From CAZFCK01 sp964517355 (GTDB lineage Bacteria; Desulfobacterota; Desulfovibrionia; Desulfovibrionales; Desulfovibrionaceae), in assembly GCA_964517355.1 (NCBI GenBank), contig CAZFCK010000099.1, positions 1-16,753 on the forward strand: 16,753 nt of DNA. Direction: 5' to 3'. The position numbers and the translations under genes were made by a program. A model generated the notes under the pieces. The model made no database searches, had not been told where the DNA came from, and saw only the letters and a list, made by a program, of their open reading frames with translations. Shown in pieces: positions 7,721-14,649 of this stretch; position 1 is the first letter of the stretch; the number at the start of each line of letters is the position of its first letter.

Positions 7721-7814
7721 GATGTGCATGCCTTGCGTACGTTTTCCCTTTTTCATCACCTCCCCCTCCACGTGTCGTTCCACGCAAGCACATCGTTTTT
7801 CTAACTGCCTTATG

Positions 7815-7836
7815 CGTAATTTTTACATTATTTTTG
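7815..7836 (+). repeat. AT-rich direct repeat, copy 1
   Basis: Starts CGTAATTTTTA and ends in TTATTTTTG. The related copy at 7912-7934 differs by one inserted base and two substitutions. It could be a second kind of protein site, or simply AT-rich upstream promoter DNA. Confidence 0.45.
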
Positions 7837-7911
7837 CACTGTTGCCGGGGATACGCCCTGTGTTGACAGCAGCATCGCCAACACGGTGAAGAGTAACGTT
7901 TTTTTTTAAAT

Positions 7912-7934
7912 CGTAATTTTTAAAATTATTATTG
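7912..7934 (+). repeat. AT-rich direct repeat, copy 2, containing a 7-1-7 palindrome
   Basis: Contains TAATTTT-T-AAAATTA (7914-7928), a perfect palindrome. The 7-1-7 layout is like that of Fur boxes, but the sequence is not a Fur consensus. Confidence 0.45.
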
Positions 7935-7960
7935 ACGTTTAAAGACTACATTGCTAGGTT
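7932..7960 (+). promoter_or_regulatory. Possible promoter of the receptor operon
   Basis: TTGACG (7932-7937) is followed after 17 bp by TAGGTT (7955-7960), a weak -10 box preceded by TGC. Other AT-rich -10 candidates lie downstream, so the exact start is uncertain. A weak -10 overlapping repeats fits a regulated promoter. Confidence 0.3.
7934..7951 (+). repeat. 18-bp direct repeat, copy 2 (operator candidate)
   Basis: Overlaps a possible -35 box TTGACG (7932-7937). Its core is repeated in inverted orientation at 8011-8021 (CGTTTAAAGAC at 7936-7946 against GTCTTTAAACG), giving an 11-bp perfect inverted pair 64 bp apart. Confidence 0.6.
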
Positions 7961-8021
7961 TTTCAATAATAAAAATAACCTATATGTATTTAAAATGTCG
8001 ATATAGGTTTGTCTTTAAACG
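7936..8021 (+). repeat. Nested inverted repeats with a shared, competing arm
   Basis: The outer arms are CGTTTAAAGAC (7936-7946) and GTCTTTAAACG (8011-8021). The inner arms are AACCTATAT (7977-7985) and ATATAGGTT (8001-8009), around a 15-nt loop. The AACCTA at 7977-7982 can also pair with TAGGTT at 7955-7960, so two mutually exclusive stems are possible. Whether these act as DNA operators or as an RNA switch depends on where transcription starts. Confidence 0.45.
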
Positions 8022-8113
8022 CTTGGGCCGCGTCTGGCGCGCGTCAAGGGGATTTCGCAAAATGTTGGGGAAGATGCATGTGGTATCGGAGCTTAACTCT
8101 GGAGGGACTATTG

Positions 8114-10177
8114 ATGGAGACATGTAAAGTCGGATTGTTAGGTTTGCTTATCTTCGTATTGTCACTTGTAAACATGGGGGCTATGGCCTTCGCGGAGGAG
8201 ACGGCGCAGAGCGACGCCGCCGCCACCGCCGAGGAAGGCGATACCGCCGCCGGCATCGCGGAAAGCGAAGCGCAGCAGAACAGCGTGTTCTCTTTGGGCG
8301 AAGTGGAGGTCATGTCCACCATCGATAATAGTGGAAACCCCACCGCCGACAGGATCTACAGCAAAGAGATGCGTGAGTTCAACGCCGATACGGTGGCTGA
8401 CACAGCGAAATTGTTCCCTGGCGTGACCCTGGACCGCATCGGCGCCAGAAATGAGACAATGATCAGAATTCGAGGATTTGATCAGAAGCAAGTACCCATC
8501 TATTTGGACGGTGTGCCCATTTACGTTCCCTACGACGGATATCCGGACCTGGGACGGTTCACCACATACGATCTCTCCGAGGTGGTTGTTTCCAAGGGCT
8601 TCACCTCGGTGCTCTACGGGCCGAACACTCTTGGAGGCGCTGTCAACCTCGTCAGCCGCCGCCCCGTGGAGAAGTTCGAGGCCAACGCCGGAGTGCAGGG
8701 CAGATTGGAGGGGTACTCTCTCTACGCCAACGTGGGCACCAATCAAGGCTGGTGGTATGCGCAAGGCAGCGCGTCCCTTTTGGACACTACCGGCTTCTTT
8801 CTGCCTTCCTCGTTTAAGCCCACTGCCACGGAAGATGGCGGAGAACGGAACAATTCCTATACGTCCGATACCAAATTCAGCATCAAGGTGGGTTTGACCC
8901 CCAATGAGACCGACGAATACTCCCTGACCTACATCAATCAGCATGGTGAGAAGGGAACGCCCCCGTATACCGGGTCGGACAAAACGTACATGGTTCGCTA
9001 CTGGCGCTGGCCTTACTGGAACAAACAAAGCCTGTATTTCAACTCCAAGACCGCCTTTGGTCAGGAAAACGATTATTATGTGAAGACGCGCCTTTATTAC
9101 GATGAATTTGAGAACTGCCTGAACAGCTACGATAACGCCACCTACACCACGCAGCTGAAAAAGTCCTCCTTCAACAGCAATTACGCCGACCATACCGTGG
9201 GCGGCACCGTGGAAATGGGAACCTACGCCCTGGAAAACCACGCAATCCGACTGGCCTTCCATTACAAAGGCGATTTCCATACGGAGCGTAATGAAGGTTC
9301 TCCCCGGCAGGATTATCATGAGGACATTTATTCCGTGGGGCTCGAAGATACCTTCGACGTGACGGACAAACTCTATTTCATCGCCGGCGTCAGCTATGAC
9401 TACGTGAAGACCATCAAGGCCGACGATGTGGATGCGAACGGAAATATCATCAGTTTCAAGAAAGGGGACACCTCCGGCATCAACCCGCAGCTCGGCGTCT
9501 TCTACCGGATCGGCGAAGGCGGTCTCGCCCATGCCAGCGTGGCCATGAAGTCCCGCATGCCCTCCATCAAGGATAAATTCTCCTACAAAATGGGGCGCGC
9601 CATACCCAATCCCGATCTCGATCCCGAAAGATCCGTGAACTACGAACTCGGGTACCGGCATCAGCTCAACGAAAACAGCCAGGTGGAAGTCAACCTGTTT
9701 TATTACGACATAACCGATTTCATCCAGTCCGTTACCCTGAGCGACGGCCTGTGGCAGAACCAGAATCTCGCGGATGTGGACCAGTACGGCTTTGAAGTGG
9801 CGCTTTCCGGGCAGATCATCGGCGATCTCTCCGGCGGGGCGAACTACATGCATCTGGAGTATGAAAACCACACCAACGACATTGAGATCACCAATACGCC
9901 GAAGGATAAATTGTTCGCTTTCTTGAAATACGAGTTTGTCCCCGGCTTCTGGCTCATGGTCGACGGTGAATACAATTCCCGCCGTTACAGCTCAACCGAT
10001 CGCGCCCGGGTCGCCGGCGAATACTTCCTCTTCGGTTCCAAGCTGCAATGCGCCTTGACTGATCATGTTTCCTTCAATGTGGGCGTTAAGAACATGTTCG
10101 ATCAGGAATATGAGATCGACGAAGGTTATCCTGAACCTGGAATTCAGTTCTACGGCGGCATGGATCTCACGTTTTAA
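8114..10177 (+). CDS. TonB-dependent outer-membrane receptor
   Basis: 687 residues. ATG 8114 is chosen because GGAGGG (8101-8106) lies 7 bp upstream and a signal peptide follows at once (cleavage near AFA|EE, residue 27). A long acidic/Ala-rich segment (about 28-60) precedes a possible TonB box around SLGEVEVMST. The plug domain covers about 60-190, with IRIRGFDQKQVPIYLDGVPI and VLYGPNTLGGAVNLVSRRP. The remainder is the 22-stranded barrel and ends with the aromatic GGMDLTF needed for outer-membrane insertion. It lets a large or scarce substrate, typically a metal chelate or corrinoid, enter the periplasm using energy passed by TonB. It opens the operon that also carries TonB, ExbB, ExbD and an ABC importer. 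The substrate cannot be read from sequence. Confidence 0.95.
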   Translation: METCKVGLLGLLIFVLSLVNMGAMAFAEETAQSDAAATAEEGDTAAGIAESEAQQNSVFSLGEVEVMSTIDNSGNPTADRIYSKEMREFNADTVADTAKLFPGVTLDRIGARNETMIRIRGFDQKQVPIYLDGVPIYVPYDGYPDLGRFTTYDLSEVVVSKGFTSVLYGPNTLGGAVNLVSRRPVEKFEANAGVQGRLEGYSLYANVGTNQGWWYAQGSASLLDTTGFFLPSSFKPTATEDGGERNNSYTSDTKFSIKVGLTPNETDEYSLTYINQHGEKGTPPYTGSDKTYMVRYWRWPYWNKQSLYFNSKTAFGQENDYYVKTRLYYDEFENCLNSYDNATYTTQLKKSSFNSNYADHTVGGTVEMGTYALENHAIRLAFHYKGDFHTERNEGSPRQDYHEDIYSVGLEDTFDVTDKLYFIAGVSYDYVKTIKADDVDANGNIISFKKGDTSGINPQLGVFYRIGEGGLAHASVAMKSRMPSIKDKFSYKMGRAIPNPDLDPERSVNYELGYRHQLNENSQVEVNLFYYDITDFIQSVTLSDGLWQNQNLADVDQYGFEVALSGQIIGDLSGGANYMHLEYENHTNDIEITNTPKDKLFAFLKYEFVPGFWLMVDGEYNSRRYSSTDRARVAGEYFLFGSKLQCALTDHVSFNVGVKNMFDQEYEIDEGYPEPGIQFYGGMDLTF

Positions 10178-10213
10178 TATAATCGGTGCTTCACTATGCA
10201 AGATGGGAAGCTG

Positions 10214-10897
10214 ATGGCAAAATATGAAAGCTTCGCCGGATTGTTGGAGGCCGCTGCACGGTTCCACGGACACGTGTGCAGCGGCCAGGTGATCGGCGTG
10301 CGTATGGCTATGGCAGGGTTGCGGGAGTTGGGAATCAGCGACCCCCGCGGCCGCGAGAGAAAGGATTTCGTGGCCATTGTGGAGATCGACCGATGCGCCA
10401 CCGACGCCATTCTTTCGGTGACGGGCCTGACGCCTGGCAAAAGGAGTCTCAAGGTGCTCGACCACGGCAAAATGGCGGCCACATTCGTCCATCTGATCAC
10501 AGGGAGGGCTGTGCGCATCAGCGCCCTTGACTCCTCCATGGACAAGGCGGCGGCCTTGGCCGCGGAGATCGACGCAACCGGCGGAAAAGAGGCGTACTTG
10601 CAAGCTTTGGCCGAACTGCCCGAACATGAATTGTTTTCCATCAACGAGGTGGTAGTGCGGCTCGAGCCCGGCGATCTTCCCGGCCCTCCCGTGCGTTGCG
10701 TGGTGTGCGCAGGCTGCGGCGAAACCGTGCTTGATTGCCGTGAAGTGGTAGTGGACGGAAAGACATATTGTAAATCCTGCGCTTCGGGCAAGCCCTATTA
10801 TACGGCGATCAAAGACCGGGAGCGCACTGTTACCGCCCATGCTGACGGGCCGCGGCAGAAGGAGAGGTTGTGTCATGATGAACATGCCGCAGATTGA
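10214..10897 (+). CDS. fmdE: FmdE family protein (formylmethanofuran dehydrogenase subunit E-like) with zinc ribbon
   Basis: 227 residues. The FmdE domain starts with FHGHVCSGQVIGVRMAMAG (His18, His20, Cys22) and continues with EIDRCATDAILSVTGLTPGK and DHGKMAATFVH, all family hallmarks. The usual HGHxCPG has Ser at the Pro position. A C-terminal zinc ribbon has Cys165, Cys168, Cys186 and Cys189. In methanogens the gene belongs to molybdenum formylmethanofuran dehydrogenase operons; bacterial members have no proven role. It probably binds metal and may receive or handle the imported metal species. It lies 36 bp after the receptor and its end overlaps the methyltransferase gene by 23 bp. The ATG at 10214 (GGA 5 nt upstream) is preferred over the ATG at 10196, which lacks a ribosome site. 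Confidence 0.9.
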   Translation: MAKYESFAGLLEAAARFHGHVCSGQVIGVRMAMAGLRELGISDPRGRERKDFVAIVEIDRCATDAILSVTGLTPGKRSLKVLDHGKMAATFVHLITGRAVRISALDSSMDKAAALAAEIDATGGKEAYLQALAELPEHELFSINEVVVRLEPGDLPGPPVRCVVCAGCGETVLDCREVVVDGKTYCKSCASGKPYYTAIKDRERTVTAHADGPRQKERLCHDEHAAD

Positions 10898-11720
10898 TTG
10901 GAACGAAGTCTGGCAGACAAGAAACAACGAACAGGCGGAAGCGAAATACGCCAATTCGAAGTTTTGGGACAAGCGCGCCCCAGAATTTACCGTCGCGGTG
11001 ACGGGCAGCGACTATATCGAGCAGTTCGTCGACATGTTGCAGCCTGAACCCACATGGACGGTGCTTGATATCGGCAGCGCCGCCGGTACGTTGGCCGCTC
11101 CTCTGGCCAAAAGGGTGCGCTCCGTGACGGCTGTGGATCCCTCCCTGCGTATGCGGGAATTGCTGCAGGAGCGTTGCGTCAGAGAGGAACTCGACAACAT
11201 TCGCGTTCTGGAAGGAAGCTGGCAAGACAAATGGGAGGACCTGGGAATCGAGCCGCACGACGTGGTCATAGGCTCGCGGTCTTTGGTCGTTTCCGATTTG
11301 CGCGGCGCGTTGCTCAAGGCCCATGCCTTCGCAACCAGGAAGGTGGTTGTTTCGGCCCTGGTGGGAGATGGTCCGCATGACCGCCGCATAGTGGAAGCGG
11401 CGGGAAAAACCTTCGACCAGGGGATGGACTATATTGTGATTGTGAATCTCCTGCGGCAGATGGGCATCTTCGCCAATGTGGCCTTCACGTATAATATTCC
11501 CAGAAGCCTGTTTTCTTCGGTGGACGATGCGTTTCATGAAGTGCGCTGGATGGTGCACGACATGACCGATGAAGAAGAGCAAGGGCTTCGGGACTATTTG
11601 GCCGCCATGTTGTTGCCTGTGGAAAACGGGCTGTACATGCCGGACGTACGCCCGGTTCGTTGGGCGGTGATATCCTGGGATAAAACGACCGGCTGCGACG
11701 CCGATCACGCGGAGCGATGA
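10875..11720 (+). CDS. Class I SAM-dependent methyltransferase associated with the metal-uptake operon
   Basis: 281 residues with a Rossmann-fold methyltransferase core. Motif I is VLDIGSAAGTLAAPLAKRV (Asp65, Gly67, Gly71), the acidic ribose-binding residue lies in VTAVDPS, and DVVIGSRSLVVSD is a motif IV-like region. The N-terminal IDWNEVWQTRN...FWDKRAPEF segment is typical of a subgroup that I recall next to FmdE and FecCD-type ABC genes. It transfers a methyl group from S-adenosylmethionine to an unknown acceptor; a metallophore, a corrinoid-like ligand or a protein are all possible. AAGGAGAGG (10859-10867) before the ATGATG at 10875 decides the start, overlapping fmdE by 23 bp. The stop is one base before the binding-protein start, so translation is probably coupled. 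Confidence 0.87.
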   Translation: MMNMPQIDWNEVWQTRNNEQAEAKYANSKFWDKRAPEFTVAVTGSDYIEQFVDMLQPEPTWTVLDIGSAAGTLAAPLAKRVRSVTAVDPSLRMRELLQERCVREELDNIRVLEGSWQDKWEDLGIEPHDVVIGSRSLVVSDLRGALLKAHAFATRKVVVSALVGDGPHDRRIVEAAGKTFDQGMDYIVIVNLLRQMGIFANVAFTYNIPRSLFSSVDDAFHEVRWMVHDMTDEEEQGLRDYLAAMLLPVENGLYMPDVRPVRWAVISWDKTTGCDADHAER

Positions 11721-11721
11721 A

Positions 11722-12792
11722 ATGACTAATCTTTTGCAAATGAGAACGAAGATGAGCGTGTTCCGGCGTCTGTTGTGGATTGCGCTGGTCATGCTTGTTC
11801 TTATGCCGCAGGCGAATGCGGCCCAGGCGCGGACCATTGTCGATATGACGGGCCGCACTGTGGAGATACCCGATGTCGTGAACAAGATCTTCGGCGCCTC
11901 GCCGCCGACCCTGTATCTGCTGTACGCCATGGCGCCGGAGACCATTGCCGGGTGGAATTTTCCCATCAGGGATAACGAAAAGAAACACTTACGTAAAGAT
12001 ATGCTTGATCTGCCCGTGATCGGCGGGTGGTTCGGCCAGGGGAGAACGCCCAACATCGAGCATGTCATGGCCGTCAAGCCGGATTTCATGCTCGTCTGGT
12101 ACATGAAGGATACGGCCGCCAGCCAATTGGTGGAGCAAACAGCCGAAACAATGCACTTGCCAATTGTGTACGTCCGGCTGGAAACCCTGGAGGATTACGC
12201 CCGCACATTCCGGTTTTTGGGGGATCTGTTGGGACGGCAGGAACGGGGAAATGAGCTGGCCGACTACACGGAGCGTGTCTTGGCCGAAGTCGCCCCCATT
12301 GTGAACGGTGTGCCGGAACAGGACAGGATTCCCGTCTATTATGCTGAATACCTGGACGGACTCAAGACCGAGTGCGACAAGTCGCCCCATGCCGTGCTTA
12401 TTGAAATGGCCGGGGGGCGCAATGTGAACGAATGCGAGAGTAAATCCGCATACGGCATGGAGTCCATATCCATAGAGGAAGTCATCAACAAGCAGCCCCA
12501 GGTGATTGTGGCGCAGGAAACGGAGTTTTTAAAAACAGTGTACGATGCGCCGCAATGGAATCTCGTTCCGGCTGTGAAGAACAAGCGTGTCTACGCTATT
12601 CCGCGCGTACCTTTCAACTGGTTCGACAGGCCGCCGTCGTTCATGCGCATTCTGGGGCTGCAGTGGCTCGCCTCCATTTTGTATCCCAAACAATATCCCA
12701 AGGATATGATGGAGGCCACCCGCGATTTCTATCGGTTGTTTCTGCAAACGGAACTGACTGACGCTGAAATCCGGGATGTATTGTATCCATGA
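11722..12792 (+). CDS. ABC transporter periplasmic metal-chelate-binding protein (FecB/BtuF/HemV type)
   Basis: 356 residues. There is a signal peptide at the N-terminus (RRLLWIALVMLVLMPQANA, cleavage near residue 33), with no lipobox Cys. The mature protein starts with RTIVDMTGRTVEIPDVVNKI, the usual opening of class III binding proteins of iron-siderophore, haem and cobalamin importers. The two lobes are joined by a long helix, as expected for this class. Further support is VMAVKPDFMLVW in lobe one and ISIEEVINKQPQVIVAQ in lobe two. It captures substrate delivered by the TonB receptor and hands it to the permease. GGAG (11711-11714) precedes the ATG by 7 bp; the stop overlaps the permease start by 4 bp (ATGA). 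Confidence 0.93.
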   Translation: MTNLLQMRTKMSVFRRLLWIALVMLVLMPQANAAQARTIVDMTGRTVEIPDVVNKIFGASPPTLYLLYAMAPETIAGWNFPIRDNEKKHLRKDMLDLPVIGGWFGQGRTPNIEHVMAVKPDFMLVWYMKDTAASQLVEQTAETMHLPIVYVRLETLEDYARTFRFLGDLLGRQERGNELADYTERVLAEVAPIVNGVPEQDRIPVYYAEYLDGLKTECDKSPHAVLIEMAGGRNVNECESKSAYGMESISIEEVINKQPQVIVAQETEFLKTVYDAPQWNLVPAVKNKRVYAIPRVPFNWFDRPPSFMRILGLQWLASILYPKQYPKDMMEATRDFYRLFLQTELTDAEIRDVLYP

Positions 12793-13799
12793 AAAGCAAA
12801 GTTGTCATAACGCTGTTGGTTCTAGCGCTCGGGGTAGTGGTCTTGCTTTCCTTTACGCAAGGCCGTTACCCCTTGCAGCTGTCGGATATCTGGGATTACT
12901 TGTATCACGCGCTGTTTCAATCTTCGGACATGGACGCCACTTTGCACCGGACAAAGATCCTGCTCGTTGACGTCCGCCTGCCGCGCATTCTCGCGGCCCT
13001 GGTTGTGGGGGCGGCGCTTGCCGTCTCCGGGGCGACCTTTCAAGCGATGTTCGTCAATCCGCTGGTCTCGCCGGGATTGCTGGGGGTGTTGGCCGGCGCC
13101 TCCTTCGGCGCGGCCCTGGGCATGCTGTTCTCCACACAATGGAGAGTGGTGCAGGGCAGCGCCTTTTTCTTCGGCCTGCTCGCCGTGGGGCTGGCGTTGC
13201 TGCTTTCCCGTCTGTATCGCGGCGACAGGCTGCTGTTGCTCATACTCAGCGGCGTGATCAGCGGAGCCCTTTTTACGGCGCTCCTGGCCATCGTGAAATA
13301 CCTGGCCGATCCGCACGACCAGCTCCCGGCCATCGTCTACTGGCTCATGGGCGGTTTTTCCATGATCAATCGCTCGATCATCATGAGCCTCGCTCCCGGC
13401 ATTGTGATCGGTATCGCCGTTATCTTGTCGCTGGCGCCCTATCTCAATGTACTGACCATGGGGGAAGAGGAAGCCCAATCCCTCGGCTTGCGCGTTAGGA
13501 CCATACGCCTGACCTTCATCATCGCCGCTACCCTCATAGGCAGCATGACGGTGGCCATCGGCGGCGTCATCGGCTGGGTCGGCCTGGTCATTCCCCATAT
13601 GACGCGCATGCTCCTGGGGCCGGACAATCGTGTGCTTTTGCCTTGCAGCGCCCTCATGGGGGGGCTCTTCCTTCTTCTTGTGGACAATGTTTCGCGCCAA
13701 CTGTTTCCGGTGGAGATTCCCCTGGGCATTCTCACGTCGCTTTTGGGTATCCCGGCTTTTGCACTGGTGCTCCGGGTTGCGCGCAAAGGATGGAGTTAA
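12789..13799 (+). CDS. ABC transporter permease, FecCD/BtuC family
   Basis: 336 residues, about ten transmembrane helices, the usual length of this family. Hallmarks are VRLPRILAALVVGAALAVSG, QAMFVNPLVSPGLLGVLAGASFGAALGML and GGVIGWVGLVIPHMTRMLLG, the last including the segment that contacts the ATPase. It forms, probably as a homodimer, the inner-membrane channel for the metal chelate or corrinoid. Its start overlaps the binding-protein stop by 4 bp, and the ATPase starts 4 bp after its stop. Confidence 0.95.
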   Translation: MKSKVVITLLVLALGVVVLLSFTQGRYPLQLSDIWDYLYHALFQSSDMDATLHRTKILLVDVRLPRILAALVVGAALAVSGATFQAMFVNPLVSPGLLGVLAGASFGAALGMLFSTQWRVVQGSAFFFGLLAVGLALLLSRLYRGDRLLLLILSGVISGALFTALLAIVKYLADPHDQLPAIVYWLMGGFSMINRSIIMSLAPGIVIGIAVILSLAPYLNVLTMGEEEAQSLGLRVRTIRLTFIIAATLIGSMTVAIGGVIGWVGLVIPHMTRMLLGPDNRVLLPCSALMGGLFLLLVDNVSRQLFPVEIPLGILTSLLGIPAFALVLRVARKGWS

Positions 13800-13803
13800 G
13801 GAT

Positions 13804-14649
13804 ATGGAAAAGGTGCGGGTGCGGAATGTCGAGTTCGGGTACAACGGCGTAAAGGTGTTGCGCAACGTCTCGTTGCGCATAGACACGGGGCATGTTGTTT
13901 CTCTCCTGGGACCGAACGGAAGCGGAAAAACGACATTGCTCAAGGTGTTGCTCGGTTTGTACCGGCCCGAACGCGGCCAGGTGTCATTGGAGGGCAGACC
14001 CATGCGCGAGATGACGCCTCGTGAACTGGCGAGGAAAATCGCCTATGTGCCGCAAACCCACAACATGTCCTTTGCCTATAGTGTCATGGACGTGGTCCTC
14101 ATGGGGCGCGCTCCCTATATGTCCTTTTTTTCCCGTTATAGCCGGGAAGATAAGGAAATAGCGCTCCACGCCCTGGAACGGTTGTCCATCACGAATCTGA
14201 AAGATCGCGTTTACACGGAACTCAGCGGTGGAGAACGGCAATTGGTGCTCATCGGCAGAGCCCTGACCCAGGGCGCGGATACCCTGGTCATGGACGAGCC
14301 CCTCAACGGACTGGACTACGGCAACCAGATCCGTTTGTTGGAATGCATCGCCGGGTTGGCCCAGGAAGGGTACACCTTTATCAAGACCACACATTTTCCG
14401 GACCATGCGCTGTGGGTCTCAAGCAGGGTCGTGTTGCTGCGCCGGGGGGAAATCGTGGCGGACGGGCCCACCGATTCGGTGGTCAATGAAATGAGCATCA
14501 GCGATCTTTACAAGCGGGACATCGCCATTCTCGATGTGGGGAACGGAGTGCGAACCTGCCTGCCGCGTTCTCTTCTGGGACGTCAAAACGGCCACAACGG
14601 ATCGCATCTCATTCATGATTGTGAGGCTTCCCGTGAGTGTCTCATGTAA
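13804..14649 (+). CDS. ABC transporter ATP-binding protein, FecE/BtuD family
   Basis: 281 residues. Walker A is GPNGSGKTT (36-44, Lys42), signature LSGGE (140-144), Walker B LVMDEP (161-166), and the H-loop His is at 197 (TTHFPDH). It powers the FecCD-type permease from the cytoplasmic side. ATG 13804 has GGAG (13792-13795) 8 bp upstream; a longer reading from 13630 would lie inside the permease gene and is rejected. The C-terminal 35 residues after DIAILDVGNG are hydrophilic and less typical. The 3' end overlaps the start of tonB. Confidence 0.94.
   Translation: MEKVRVRNVEFGYNGVKVLRNVSLRIDTGHVVSLLGPNGSGKTTLLKVLLGLYRPERGQVSLEGRPMREMTPRELARKIAYVPQTHNMSFAYSVMDVVLMGRAPYMSFFSRYSREDKEIALHALERLSITNLKDRVYTELSGGERQLVLIGRALTQGADTLVMDEPLNGLDYGNQIRLLECIAGLAQEGYTFIKTTHFPDHALWVSSRVVLLRRGEIVADGPTDSVVNEMSISDLYKRDIAILDVGNGVRTCLPRSLLGRQNGHNGSHLIHDCEASRECLM

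Larger units (their letters stand above)
7514..8113. promoter_or_regulatory. 600-bp divergent control region with repeated operator-like motifs
   Basis: No gene is seen. The region separates the regulator from the receptor operon and turns strongly AT-rich from about 7800 to 8020. It contains an 18-bp direct repeat (7703-7720 and 7934-7951, 16 of 18 identical) and an inverted third copy of its core at 8011-8021. It also holds a second direct repeat beginning CGTAATTTTTA (7815-7836 and 7912-7934), a 7-1-7 palindrome TAATTTTTAAAATTA (7914-7928) and a pair of AACCTATAT/ATATAGGTT arms (7977-7985, 8001-8009). The features point to control by one or more DNA-binding proteins. No cobalamin or molybdenum-cofactor riboswitch landmark was recognised. 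Confidence 0.6.

Noticed and set aside
7861..7868. Perfect TTGACA as the -35 box of the receptor promoter
   Set aside because: No acceptable -10 box lies 16-18 bp downstream.
7404..7889. 161-codon plus-strand frame entering the divergent control region
   Set aside because: It starts antisense to the regulator, has no ribosome site and no domain.
7860..8113. Cobalamin or molybdenum-cofactor riboswitch before the receptor
   Set aside because: No B12-box (GCCACTG-like) or other recognised conserved core was found; only inverted repeats are present.
8162..9871. 569-codon open frame on the minus strand
   Set aside because: It lies wholly inside the receptor gene, has low-complexity Val/Gly/His-rich content and no ribosome site; it is the antisense shadow of a strong plus-strand gene.
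12822..14003. 393-codon minus-strand open frame opposite the permease and ATPase
   Set aside because: Its Gln/His/Arg-rich translation is the antisense of membrane-helix codons; the plus-strand genes are certain.
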